Shown piece by piece: positions 47,618 to 59,602 of a stretch of 64,000 bases of DNA. A program made the translations under genes and the position numbers. Source of the stretch: Nelumbo lutea (taxonomy: Eukaryota > Streptophyta > Magnoliopsida > Proteales > Nelumbonaceae); NCBI GenBank assembly GCA_022828595.1, contig JAKGHH010000005.1:24378193-24442192 (forward strand), in the 5' to 3' direction. Under the pieces are notes generated by a model. The model saw only the letters and a list, made by a program, of their open reading frames with translations. It was not told the origin of the DNA and made no database searches. How positions within the stretch are numbered: position 1 is the first letter of the stretch; each line of letters begins with the position of its first letter.

Positions 47618-49285
47618 TTTCTGATAAAACAGCAGAGACGCTAGTCCACAACCTTAGTTTGATTCATGTTATCTACATAGATATGGCTTTTAATCTATGT
47701 TCCATTCCCATTTGTTCATCTTTGAGATTTTCCTCCTTTCTCAATGATGGAGACGACGAAGATGTCTCTGGAAATGTGGGACATGGGGTGCGTGAAGCCA
47801 ACTGTTTCAGTTGCATAACCCCACCACCATTCTGTGACGGATCATATCCACTCATCAAATGAGTTTCCCTTTGGCCTCTGTTAGACAAGGTTCAGAGTTG
47901 TTTTTAGGTAAACCTTTTTGTCTAGTGAGTGCACACCCATCATATTCAGGTTACGCCAAGGTACCGTGAGAGAGTTCCCATTTTCTGGTGAAGTCCTTCC
48001 CACATCGGTCTATGATGCCCCTATCATCTTATGAAATACTCTAATAGATCCAATAGCAAATGGATAGCCCAATTTTATGGTGTGTTTCCTCATTACTGAA
48101 AGATCCATCATTGTGCTAATGACGGAAGGCCTTTAGGGAGTCCATCATATGGATCTCCCAATCACATGCACTCATATTTGCTGGAGGGAACAAAAAAATT
48201 ATGCCCTAGTTCTAATTTTAGGTCAAACCAAAGTGGCTCCCACTGGCTTTCACAAAGTCGGATTTCTGGTGGGCCTTAATCAGCTAGGGGTTCCGTATGC
48301 ATCCCTTTTTAGGGTTGTGGGGCCCACCAAGAAAGGAAGGGTCATCCAATGAACTTAAGGGACACCATGGCAATGATGTGCATTCAGCCATGGTGTGCAC
48401 AAGAGCCACTAACGAGTCATTGGGCCAAGTGCTTATGGCCCATGGTCGTAGTACATCAAACATCCAATCATCACATGTAAAGGAGGAATTGATCCAATCA
48501 GTTAACTGTTGTAAAGCCCATTAAACGGCCCATTTGAAATCCATAACATTAACAATTAATGTCTACTAGGTGTTTAGGCCGAATCGCAGTTACCAGTTCG
48601 GCCCATACAGCTTTTCTCATAAGAGTGGGTTTTTGCAGTTTTAACCCTTTTAAAACTGGGCTTTATAGGTGGGCCGAATTAACCCCTGTAATTGAACATC
48701 AGATTTGGAACAACAGAGTGTGAGAAGAATGGACTGAAAAACAGTCCCCTTCGAACCCTAGACTTAAGCAATCACAAAACAACTATGGACTGTTTGCATC
48801 ACCTGCAAAACAGAGGTTAATCACTAGGGTTGCAGTTTCACAAACTGCAAATCGCAGATAGCGATTTCTCGATTTGCAAATCTCCAGCACCGCCTTCTTC
48901 TTCCTTCTTCTTCAATCAAGAAAAAAAAAAAACAGAAATCCTATTTCTATTAATTTATTACATTCTTGATCAAATCCTATACATTCAGCCTAGAAAAAAA
49001 TTATTTACATACCGAATTGAATAAAAGGGAAAAAGGGTGCACAGACCATCTGTGCCCAATTTGCACTGCGATCTCTAGGTTCGAACAGTCCATCAAATCA
49101 AAATAAATAAAGAATAGTTCTAAATAAATTTTGGATTTAACTGAAATTAATTTCGGATCAATTGCCCTTAACAAGAAACAATTTCTTGAAAAAGAAAACA
49201 ATCTACGCAAATCTTGGCAGAACAACTTCTGTCCATCTGCGCAAATTCAGATCTGTTTTTCTTTTGGTTCAAGATTCGAACATGT
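47618..49285 (-). other. Cop-3 long 5' leader
   Basis: 1.67 kb, homologous to the other two leaders, no supported coding. The candidate splice donor of Cop-2 reads GTGTGCA here (near 47933). The TTTTATCAG acceptor-like stretch before the ATG is kept. Confidence 0.75.
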
Positions 49286-49298
49286 GGCTCTGATACCA
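49286..49298 (-). other. Cop-3 primer-binding site (initiator tRNA-Met)
   Basis: Minus strand TGGTATCAGAGCC, one base from the LTR end. Confidence 0.93.
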
Positions 49299-49299
49299 C

Positions 49300-51252
49300 T
49301 GAAAGAATGGTAGGATCCATCTAATGGACGCCATGATGGTTGTGGAATGGATGGGCGAATTTCAAAAATTTTCCTACCTTCTCCCAACTGGGAATCATAT
49401 TCCCTAAATTCAGAATATTCAAGGATTCTACTTGAACCATAATCGAATCAGATCTGAACCAAAAAGAAAAAGGGAGGATTATACCTGATCCGGAGAAACA
49501 GTACCTCTCAAAGTTGGTGTTCACGCCCAAAGAAGACACCAAGATCCGCTCTTGCTGAAGATGGCATAGCTATGGGTGGAACGGAACCAGTAGGGTGCAT
49601 CCTACACACTGGATCCTTCGCAATAACCCTTTGGAAACTCTAAACATCGAATCTTTTTCAGTCTTTCTTGAAAAACTGATGTCAAGAACTGATTTCTTGT
49701 ATTCCTATTGCTGCAAAGATCAAATCTTGCAAGATTGAATGGCGGCGGTTGGAGGAGGACTCCTGGGATGAAGATGGCTGAATTGCTTATCTTCTCTCTA
49801 GAATCTGTATGAGATCTAATCTCAATTTGCAGGATGCTTTCTTGCTTACTCAAAAACCCCTGGTTTGAAATCTGATGTATTTCCCTTAGGGTTTCTCCTC
49901 CTTTCTTCTTGATTAAGAAAACCTCCTAATTAGGAGCTATCCCAATCCAAATCAGTATTTGGATAGGGGATTATCTTAATCCTGTCTGCAGATTAAGTTA
50001 GTTTACTCCTGATCTTATCAGAAGGTTACCAGATTCAAATCTGATTTGAATTTGGTGTCCCAGAGTGGATAAGTTTAAAAGCCCAATCCTTTTACTAACA
50101 TTAATCTCAGATTCGCCCCATAGATGGGTGATCATATCAGCCCAGCTCATAATGGGCTTTTGGCCCATTAAGTGTTCAGTGTTTAACTAGTTTCCAATCT
50201 TCTGCCCAGTTGGGCTTCTTTGTATGGCGTGGGACCCAAGCATTGATCTACACACCAGCCACATGGGTTCGGCCCAACCTTTATTACAAGGCCCAACCAA
50301 ATTCACTGAAAACCTCAGTGAACCCCTGAGCCCATCACATGGACCCTATGGGCCCAACACTTACATTAAGTGGTCCCTGGGCCAAGCCATCTTATAAAAA
50401 CCCAGGGATTGTGGGCAAGTGCAAGATTAGCCCATCACTTATTATCCTAAATGGTCTTATACTTAACCTCTCAGCCCTTAATGATCAAGCACTGCCCGAC
50501 AAGACAACACCTCTCCCTCGGCTGTAAGGAACAGTGCCGCACTCTCTACTCACATGGATCCCGGGAATTAAAACCATTTGCAAACTTTTTGAAACCGTAC
50601 ATATACATACATATATATATATATATATATATTGCAAAACAAAATTCCAATGATTGAAATCAATTGCCGGCAGTTTGGTTTCCATCAGAGAGAGTGCATT
50701 CCCGATCATTACCATTGTTCGACAAAGGGGCTGATCCTGTCACTATGATCACTCACTCAGATGAATTCTCAGACTGCCCCAACATGCCCAGGTTTTGACC
50801 CCTGCCAAGGATCTCACTGATTGACATATCAAAGATAGGCCGATCCGAAACCTAGTGAAGTGTCATAATCGAGTCTAGGGGTCAGGTGTAACTTTCTAGT
50901 TTTGCCCATCTGTCTCCAAGGTCCAGGGCAATACTGGAAATCTAGTCCAGTTCAAGGATTCAAGTAATCCCATACTGCATATGCCTTGGGTCTTACCCTG
51001 GTGGCCGAGACAACCCATCCCAACACTTGGTGGCACACCAGTATCAGCCTTGGCAGGATAAATCTCCCCAGACTTATCCAATGGCTGTGAACATTTAAAA
51101 CTAACATGAGTCTCTATAAATGTCCAGTTTTAGGGTCTTACACAGAATTATACCAAACAACATGAATCAAAGATGCACTTTATTTATTTACACTAAATGT
51201 CAAAAGTACATCAAATTGGATTGAAGCTAAGGGCATACAAATTTGTCTAACA
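49300..51252 (-). repeat. Cop-3 5' LTR
   Basis: On the minus strand it begins TGTTAGACAAATTTG and ends CCATTCTTTCA. AT tract at 50611-50632. Confidence 0.93.
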
Positions 51253-51257
51253 TTTAT

Positions 51258-52506
51258 TAGAATAGCCATAATAAACCTTGTGTTTTCCTAATACAGTTGA
51301 CCAAACCCAGCATTTGATCAACACTTATCACCACTCAATAGGGTACAATAGCGTTCCATGTTAAACAGGGATAGCATTGAGATTTGTAAAAACAGTTAAA
51401 CCAAAATAACAATAATTGAGATAGCTGCAATAATGAATCTTGTTCCATCAATTCCTTTTAGGTTGAACCATGTTAAAACATTGGTCAAAGGCTGTCACGA
51501 ACAATTGACCCAAAAAGATGTCAACCTAATTGCTACTCGTACCATTATTTGTGACAATTACGGATCACCGAAATCATGGATAGAAGTAGGAAAATCAACA
51601 TTTATTCCGTTTTGTCAAGCTAATTAACATTAACATCCACTAAAAATATGCTCAAGAATCAATGAATACTTGAATTAAAAAGCAAGAGAATAAATTAACT
51701 ACAAAACCTCACAATGACACAACCGAACCTCCCCCTTGAACCAGAAAAAGAAGCTTAGCTACTCATGATCTGCGCAATCTCCATGCTTTGCTTCTCCATG
51801 GCCGAACTGCTTTCTTGAGCTTCTTGATGATCTCTTGGATCTTGGAGTGAGTGATGCTAGAGCTGGTTCACCCCCCTCTTTATATAGCCAAAGGAGAGGG
51901 CTGTTTTCCAACTCCTTCTAGGAGATCATCTTATCTTTAGGGAGTCTTGATCTTCTTTGAACTAATCCTATCCTATCTCTTATCTAATGATCTAAACTCA
52001 ATCTTCTTATCTCTCTAGGATTACATTCAAGACTTTAGATCTTATAAGACTCTCTTCTTGGAGATTACATTCAAAATTCGGACTCTTAACTCTTGAATTC
52101 GAGTTTGGCTACTTTAAAACTTGGGTTGCTTCAAGGTACTTCTACGAGTTGGGCTTAAGTTGTGAAATGGGCCTGGCTGTGAACTTGCTCCGACTTCGGG
52201 CTCATTTTAGTACTCGATTCTGGTTGAATCTGTCAAAACCCAAAACATAAAAGTTGTGGGCCTTCCTTTTATCTTTCTAATGCTTCTTGAATTGTCCAAT
52301 TCGGAGTCCGGAATTGAGAGTTAGGCCCAGATTACTGACTGTCGCTGAAACTATGCAAAATCACCAGATTTGCCCTGTTTTCTTCCAATTGCCTTCTTTA
52401 TTGCCCTGAATCGAAATACAAGAGTAATGAGTCCATTTAAGTGGTAAATAAATGTAAAAGAGTGAATATTAGGGGATAAAAAATAAGGTTCTTTTTTGTC
52501 TCATCA
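51258..52506 (-). repeat. Gy-M 5' LTR, U3/R side
   Basis: Minus strand, starts TGATGAGACAAAAAAG at 52506. TATATAAAG at 51878-51886 (minus) gives the promoter. An open stretch at 51433-51627 is not supported. With 41540-41844 the LTR is about 1.55 kb. Confidence 0.72.
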
Positions 52507-52752
52507 TGATGTCAGGACTATTTTGACGTGTTCCTGCTCAGTCCTGATGGATGTCCTACCACAAGTGATTTTGGTTGATAGTGTTTTCATCCATCGCAGG
52601 ACTACGATGGCTTCAATCTCATCGTAGGTCTATGACGAGTTATGGACTCATCATGGATCCGCATCGGCTTACGTGTCACCATGGATGTTTTTGTGGTTAT
52701 AGTTTGGTGCCTTCATTTCAATCGTAGTCACGATGGACAATATGTACTTACA
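52507..52752 (-). repeat. LTR-B-type stump
   Basis: On the minus strand it begins TGTAAGTACATATTG at 52752 and follows the LTR-B U3, including TTCATCGTAGG-type motifs. It stops at the Gy-M LTR start. This is the outermost level of the nest visible on this side. Confidence 0.65.
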
Positions 52753-52929
52753 GTAATGTCTTCTTTCCTAAAGTAGTAATATTCCAAATAAGAGCTGGTT
52801 TGGGCTTTCTCATCTAGAAAATATAAAATAAAACTTCTTAAAATACTTTGTCTTAAGAACTCTTAAGGGTAGGTGCATTTGGTTATAAATGTAGATCTGA
52901 TCTAAGTCAATTAAATTTTATAAAAAACA

Positions 52930-52989
<60 letters not shown>

Positions 52990-53689
52990 ATAATATGTAA
53001 TTATTTAAATTTAGTTATTAATTTTTATAATTTAATTGTTTTCTATTCCAAAATTGATGAAATAGATTCAGATTAAATCCAAAAATTCAATAGGGTCTAA
53101 GACCCCCTAAATTTGATTAGATCATAGATTGGGTTTGGATGTATTTATAATTTGGACTGAATTTGAAGTGCTAAAACCAAATCAATTATAGTCCATCAGG
53201 TACCAAGTAGTTTAACATGAATTGTTCTCAAAACCAACCTAGTATTTTGATGCTCCCTAGACTAAGATTTAGCTAACTCATAAACTACAGGATTCTATTT
53301 TCTTAAAATCCATTTGAAGTTGCACATCACAATAGATGAAATTTCATGGATTAGGAAAGCCTACAATTAGGATTAGGTTGGTATGACAAGTAAAAGTAAG
53401 ATGTATTATCTCTTAATGCTTTCATACTTCTTTTTAAGGACTTAAAGAGATTTTCTCCTTTTATGTTAAACTTACTTTATTTTCCCCTCCTTGCTTTGTC
53501 TTAATTTGCCTAATAATTACCTCTTGGTATTTTGAGAGTTGATGACAATATATACTCCATTTCCTATTTCATTAAGAGATGTTGTTGATTTTTTTCATTT
53601 TTGTATTTTTTCCTTGAAAGCTTATAAGTTTTGTAGAAGTTACTTGACATATTGTACGTGATGCTTCTCAATTTGAGGTAGTTCTTGAA
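52753..53689. other. unassigned AT-rich DNA with CA/TA microsatellite
   Basis: No supported gene or LTR end. (CA)n then (TA)n from 52931 to 52987. The rest is unique-looking AT-rich sequence. Confidence 0.6.
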
Positions 53690-54290
53690 CCGATGTCATA
53701 GTCAAATACACCTGCCAACTAGACGGAGCTGAGGTGGAAGGATGAAGCCATGCTCCAAGATCTTAAACCAAGAATGAAGTCAAAGGCCCAAGGAGTTATT
53801 CCATAGGTAGGTACTCCAATGCTCAAGTTAGTTAAGAATGGTGTGTGGTCGAGCCGAGTAGTTGAGAGAATGGTGTCAGTCCGAGTAGGGTAACAGTATG
53901 GGAACCAAAAGTTAGATCCTTTACCTTGAGTGGGGGTACCTTTTTATAGTAAAAAATACATGTCTTGGTCGGATAAGGCTTCCAATGTTGTCGGGATGAG
54001 ATTGCCCATCGAGGTCTTCGGGACAAGACCTAATCCCCAGCGGAGTTGTCCTTATTCATATGATGCTCTCCTACCTTGGTCGCGCATATCCACATGACGT
54101 GGTGCCAACATGGCCAAAGTGATAAGGCCACCGTAGAGGTGACACGTGGCACTTGGGGCTAACTCAACCATAACCCAAACACCACTCCCTAGGTTCTAAA
54201 GTCGAGGAGTGTAGTGCTCGGCTGCGATGTGGTGTGGAATAGCTCTTCAGTTCTTGGCTGAGGAACTCAAGTATGAAGTTGGTTAAGTGC
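53690..54290 (-). repeat. probable Gy-E 3' LTR, main part
   Basis: Minus-strand TATA (CTATAAAAAGG, at 53939-53949), GC-richer body with CCACGTGTCACCTCTACGG near 54140, and its position downstream of Gy-E pol suggest an LTR. It may continue after the nested LTR-G to about 55690 (TGATGCACT on the minus strand). Boundaries are not proven. Confidence 0.4.
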
Positions 54291-55681
54291 TGATAACTCT
54301 ATAGTTTGATGCCCTAAGGGCATTATTTTAGAGGTATTTTTGAACTTACAATAGTCAAAATGTCCCATTTTCCTAGTTAAATTCAATATTGTGACCTCTG
54401 AGGGTCTTTGTGCAAATCTTGGGGAAAACTAGGGAATTTTAAGACTGAAATGTAGTTTTTGAGAAGCTAGTGTGAAGTCCAGCTGAGAGAGGAGTGTTTT
54501 TGTGAAAAACTGAGTACAGGAGGGCACCTCCTATCTTCTAAACCCAAAATGGTGCTCCTCTTACTTTATTAGCATACTCCCCTCTCCTTAGAAAACATAG
54601 GGCACCTCTCCATCCATTCTTTTCATCCTTAACAAACCCTAGCCACCCCTAACTACTAAATCATCACCTTCCATCCCTTATAGTCTCCACCATCCATATT
54701 AGGGCACTCTCTTTTTAGCATTCTAACCCTAGGGAGCTATCTAACTTCTAATATTCACCATTCAGCCTTTAGCCATTAAATCTCAGCCCTACATAACATT
54801 GGGTGCCCTCTCCTTTTCTTTTCAACCTTAGAATCACCTTAGAACAATCCTAACCCTCCATTCTAAACCCTAGGGTGCCCATTTTTCTGCAAAAACCCAG
54901 TTGTCGCCCTCTTCTTTCTCTCTAATCCTAGCTTTATCCACCCTTCTCTATAAAAAGGACCCCAAGGGCCTGGGGGAAAGGGTTGGTCAATTCACCCAGT
55001 TCACAAGGCTAAGGTTTCTTGAGGAGTTCAAGGGTTGTAGAAGGGGGGGACGCCCAGTTCTTGTCAGGAGGGGTTCTTGCAAGTTGTTCAACCAATCTGC
55101 AATTACCGCCACTAGATCTGAGCAACCGTCTTTTTATTTTCTTTATTTTATTTTTTTTATTTTATTTTTTGTTATTTTTGTTCCAGCACTCCTTTAGATT
55201 TAATTTCTATTCGTTTTGCAAATCCAAATTCATCTGGTTTAAGACTAAGGTGTCTCAAGGGGTTTGAGGGATGAAGAAGGGAAGGATGCCCAGTTCTTGT
55301 CAAGAAGGGTTCCTACAATCTGTCCAGCCAGTCTGTAGCTACCGCCACTAGATCAGAATTTTGGAGTACTTTTGTTTTTTTTTTTTTTGTTGATTTCAAT
55401 ACTCCTTTAATTTTTGAATTTTAATTATTGTCTTGTTTAATTCTGAACCTTTAATTTCATCATTAATAGGTTTTATTTTCTTATTTTCTGCAATTCCTAG
55501 TTCCATTTTCTTTTTTATTTGTTCATAACGAGAAAATAATAATTTTTCCCTGCTTCCCTATGGGTTCGACACCTTCCTTACCACGTACTACGTTGTTTAA
55601 GGTTACATGAGGATTGGGAAATTTTATAAATCTTGAAACTAGTGTTCCAAAGTAGTTAATGACATGCTTCCAGATACACCA
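54291..55681 (+). mobile_element. solo LTR of Gy-G family
   Basis: Perfect 5-bp target duplication AGTGC (54286-54290, 55682-55686). It begins TGATAACTCTATAG and ends ATACACCA. TATAAAAA at 54949-54956. Homologous along its length to 2335-2724 plus 14009-14944 and to 19617-20843. Confidence 0.93.
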
Positions 55682-55956
55682 AGTGCATCATCTAAGCAAA
55701 AGACCTCTGGATTGAATCGGTTTTCTAGGAGAAATGGCCGACTCGATTCTTGCATTGTGCTGGCAGAAGCAACGTTTTGCCTTCTTGAGGTTATACGCAT
55801 GCGAAGGTCAGTGGTGTCATTTCATCTTCCTGAGCTATCGAAGGGTGGCACTTGATCTACGCCATTGATTTGTGAAGGGAGCACTTGCAAAGCTCGACAA
55901 GTTGTCTTCGGCTTGGGTTTGCTTCAATTCTATGGTCTTAACCTTTGAAGCTCGGT

Positions 55957-57786
55957 ATGATGTCTTCCTCGTCTGCTGACTTCTCCCTTTCTTCTTCCTC
56001 TTCTTCTGCTTCTTCTTCTTATGCTTTCTCTTCTCGTTCTAAGTCTGAGTCGAGGTCTCTCACCAAGGCTGCCGCACTCGATGTTCATGAAGTTGATGGC
56101 TAGGGGCAAGGCTGAGGGTTTTGTAGGGTTCAATCCTAAGCGAGTAGTCGAGGCCAAGGGGGTTTAGGCTGGGACATTGACTAGGGAGGTTGACCTTCCT
56201 ATCTGTGCTGGTCATCAGGACCATGTTGTGTTGTTTAACGCCTGGGGATGAGCTCGGATTCATCCGGAGGGGTACGAAGCTAGGTGCCCGAGAGTTGGTG
56301 AGAGGCCTATAGATGCTCATCCAGGTGAGCTCTATGTGTATGAGAAAATCCCGATGGTCAGGCTGAGGTTCCCTTTGCACGAGGGGCTTGTTTAGGTGTT
56401 CAGGTGGTACCGGGTACTACTTGTTCAACTAATGCCAAACTCTTTTAGGTTTTTGATCGACCTTCTTTCCTATTGCTTCATCCATAGCCTTGAGATTACC
56501 CTGGGATGGTTACCTATTTTCTCCAACTGAAGTACCACTAGCAGGGATACTATTACTTCTTGACTCAGTATCGTATTAAGGTGTTGTCCGGGGCCTCATC
56601 TTCGGTGAAGCACTAAAAGGAAAATTTCTTCTTTGTGCACTATCTTGACTCCTAAGGGCTCGCCTCTACCATCCAAGCTCCAAAAGCCAAAGACAAAGGT
56701 AAAGCAGTCTGAGCCCATCTTTTCGAGGAAGAGAGGGCGGCGATAGGAATGATTGAGGAGGTCGATGTGTTTGTCACTTTGGCTTTTCTGATCCCTTTTC
56801 TTTTCTGAGCTATTTAACTTGGTACTGACTTGCTTCTTGTCTCATGCAGGTGCTGAGATGGCAAGCCATGAGGTCAATTGTCGTATGAGGGCTACAGTGG
56901 ACAGGCACAACCAAGGGGTTCAGGGGGCCTAGCCCCAACTTGAGGGAGTGCAGTTGAGGTCTGCCAAGTGGACTCCCCGGCAATAGAAGAGGCCGAGGCA
57001 AGCTGAGGAAGATGTCATGGTGGTCGACCCAAAAGAGGGCACTCAAGCCATCCACCCCCATTCACCGTGAGACAACACACTAGAGGGCGGCAATCCAGTC
57101 ATTTACGTGCTATAGTGGAGTGTTCAGACCAAGGATGGTCTTGAAATGGCGAGTGTTCCCAAGGAGCTGCTCTAGGGCTTTCTGAGAGCACGCTTGTGCT
57201 TCAGATGGTGTCGGTAAGTCCTCTTCCTTGGTTATTTTTGCTTTGGTCGGTTATTTCCATTGTATTGCCACTTGTTTCATTTTTTGTAGAGTGCTTGCAC
57301 AACAATTGTAGTGATTGATCGCCTTCAGATGATGAGGCATCTCTATGAGATAAGGCATGCTGAAGTCGAACGATCGAGGGCTCGGTTGGCTGAGTTCGAG
57401 GTTGTGTGGACTGGGTTGACCGAGCTTGAGGCTAAGAATGTTGTGTTCAAGCACAACATCAATGAATGGAGCGACATTGTTCGTAAGTTGAAGGGGCATA
57501 GGAGAAGTTGAGGAAGGAGGCCGATGAAAGGGCAGCCTAGGCAAGGGAGGAGGCATTTGCCTAGTTTAAGGCCTCGAAAGAGTACCGAAATGAGGTGGAT
57601 GACTTTGCCTTGCACTCCTGGAAGGCAGGGTTCTTCCTCTTTCAAGACAAGATTCTGCATTGGCTTCCTAATGCTACCAAGGTTGTGCAAGGTTTGGGCC
57701 CATATGATCCTAATACACCTGCCAAGGGTGACATTGTTGCTGCCAAAGTGCTCAAGGAGGCCGAGGAGCGTTCTACCGAGGAGTGA
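55957..57786 (+). pseudogene. Gy-E antisense ORF, plant gypsy-type transposon domain, with introns
   Basis: Runs opposite to Gy-E pol and faces its 3' end. Start ATG 55957, Ser-rich head (SADFSLSSSSSSASSS), then GELYVYEKIPMVRLRFPLHE, LLVQLMPNSF and GYYYFLTQYRIKVLSG. These resemble the domain found in many plant transposon proteins and called gypsy-type transposon or transposase_28 (Pfam PF04195, from memory). After two introns comes a coiled-coil part, RLQMMRHLYEIRHAEVERSR, and the tail NEVDDFALHSWKAGF to EEAEERSTEE-like residues, stop at 57784-57786. Intron 57214-57289 is GTAAGT...TTTTTGTAG; another probably spans 56761-56849, ending CATGCAG. Antisense ORFs between pol and 3' LTR are known in Tat-lineage elements; their role is unknown. 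Several stops and a frameshift make this copy a pseudogene. Confidence 0.72.
57214..57289 (+). other. predicted intron in Gy-E antisense ORF
   Basis: 76 bp, donor TCG|GTAAGT, acceptor CATTTTTTGTAG|AGT, pyrimidine-rich 3' part. Exons join in a sensible frame (MVS to SACTTIVV). Confidence 0.7.
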
Positions 57787-58519
57787 AGTGTCTACTGGCC
57801 ACTACTGTTGCTGCCCCTATTTTTGTTCTGCTCTACTGATGTTTCATTTTTATCTTTCTTTATGATATACACGGCTTGGAATGTCAGACCTTTTTCACCT
57901 GTAAATATTTCTAATTAATGAAAAGACACTTTTTTATTCTAAGTTGTGTCCCTTGCATATTTATGAGATTTTGTGATTAATGGATGCCAAGCTTTTCCAA
58001 TTGATATTTTTGTCAAACTTGGTCGTAGGCCTCAGCCTTCTCCTAGCCAAGGTCTTCAGTCTTCAACTTTCGATGGTCGAGATACTTCTGAGCTCTCGTT
58101 GTTTGGGGATGCTTAATTTGCAACTAGTCTCAAGGAGTCTTACGCTCTTACTGGGCTGGATGTTCCTCGGCTAAAGTGTTCTGAAAGTCAATCAATAAAG
58201 TGTTTAGAGTTCGATGGCCGCCCTCTGGCTTTAAGAGTCGGAAGTGTTCTTCCCTGCTTTGGGCTCTGGCCATTATCAACTGAGTCAGCTTGCTTGGTTG
58301 GATATGTGCTGCCGAGCTAGCTTATGGCTACGTGTTACAGGCTCTAGCCATTGAGGGTCAGCCGAGTTGAAATGCGAATGGTCCAGCAATTAGGGGTCGG
58401 CTGGGCGGTGCTTGTCGTGCGGTGTGTGCTGTGCTATTTAACACATTGTGCAGTTTGTTGTATAGTGTGTCTTGGACAACTGATTTTAGAAAAAAAGTTG
58501 CTTTTATTGATTTGGACTA
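57787..58519. other. spacer between the convergent antisense ORF and Gy-E pol
   Basis: No supported coding. It holds TTTGTTCTGCTC and AATTAATGAAAAGACAC stretches that could serve as the 3' end of the antisense transcript. Confidence 0.5.
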
Positions 58520-59597
58520 CTAATAATACATTCTTAGAATCCCAGTATTCCAACTCCTCGATACGGGCTTCCTGTTGAGGTCTTGTAGTCTTTAGGTACC
58601 AAGTCCGAACACTTTGGTAACTCTGTATGGTTCTTGCTAGTTCGGCCCTAGCTTTTTCTTCTCCTGGCACAAGTACTATGATTTTACAAAGAACGAGGTC
58701 GCTTATTTTGAACTCTCTTCTCCAGACATTGGAGTTGTAGTACTTAGCCACTCAATGATGCTGTGCTACCATCCTAATGTACGCCCAGTCCGGTGCTTCT
58801 TCCACCAGGTCAAGCTCTACGTAGAGGTCTTCGTCATTTTGCTCCTCATTGTAGAACTCGATCTAGAGAGTTGGTGAGCCTATTTCTATGGGGATCATGG
58901 CCTCAACCCCATATGCTAGGCTGAATAGCGTCTCTTTGATCACTATCCATGATGTCGTCCTGTACACCCAGAGAATTCTTGGCAACTCCTCGACCCACCT
59001 TCCCTTGGTCTAATCAAGTCTAGTCTTTAGGCCATGTAGTAGGGTTCGATTGGTCACTTCGATCTATCCATTGCTCTGATGTCGGTGAACGGTTGTAGTC
59101 CGGTGGTCAATCTTCAGGTCGACATAGAAGGCTTCAAACTTACGATCAGTGAATTGTGTAACATTGTTGGTGATGAGAACCTGAGGAATGCCAAACCAGC
59201 AAACAATACCTTTCCAAAAGAAATTTTTGGCATTTTGCACCGAAATGTGTGCTAGGGCTTCAGCCTCCACCCATTTGGTGAAGTAATCTACTACTACTAG
59301 GAGGAACTTCTTCTGTCCAACCATGGTAGGGAAAGGTTTGAGGATATTCATTCCCCACTACGTGAAGGGCCACAGACTAGTGATTGTATTCAAGGGGACT
59401 ACTGACTAGTGATGGAGGTTGGAGTGCCTTTGACAACTATCGCACTTTCTGATGAGCTAAGTTGCATCCTGCTTAATGGCCAGCCAAAAGTAACCTTGCC
59501 AGAGTGCCTTACGAGCTAAGGTTCAAGCGTTAGGGTGATCTCCATAGGTTCCTTCATGTATCTCCCTAAGGACATAGTTAAACTCAAAGCGTTAGGG
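58520..59597 (-). pseudogene. Gy-E integrase remnant
   Basis: Minus strand: YVLREIHEGTYGDHPNA and RKCDSCQRHSN give the HHCC zinc finger (59580-59430). The core has FLLVVVDYFTKWVEAEALAH and VLITNNVTQFTD; the second catalytic Asp is lost (TDNG in the family, TNNV here). The C-terminal part, AKYYNSNVWRREFKISDLVL, then shifts frame and ends near 58520 after GTGILRMYY-like residues with two Trp-to-stop changes. The N-terminus is cut by solo LTR-D at 59603. Confidence 0.88.
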
Positions 59598-59602
59598 TGA
59601 TC

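Larger units (their letters stand above)
41845..51252 (-). mobile_element. Cop-3: Ty1/copia copy in reverse orientation
   Basis: Perfect 5-bp target duplication TTTAT at 41840-41844 and 51253-51257. LTRs 41845-43790 and 49300-51252 differ by roughly 4-6% by eye. Same family as Cop-1 and Cop-2: same PBS, leader and polyprotein. It sits in the Gy-M 5' LTR. Confidence 0.95.
21511..52506 (-). mobile_element. Gy-M: host gypsy element of the central nest (left end outside its visible part)
   Basis: Right to left: 5' LTR (52506-41540), PBS, gag, protease, integrase, 3' minisatellite. Four gene pieces join in order and sense once Cop-3, Gy-A/Cop-2, LTR-C2, LTR-B and LTR-C1 are taken out. RT and RNase H are missing. 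The 3' LTR is not seen; I infer that Gy-B (+) entered at about 21510 and the rest lies beyond the left edge. Confidence 0.7.

Noticed and set aside
57980..58174. 64-codon open stretch after the antisense ORF
   Set aside because: Leucine-rich read-through with no link to the exons; likely 3' untranslated sequence.
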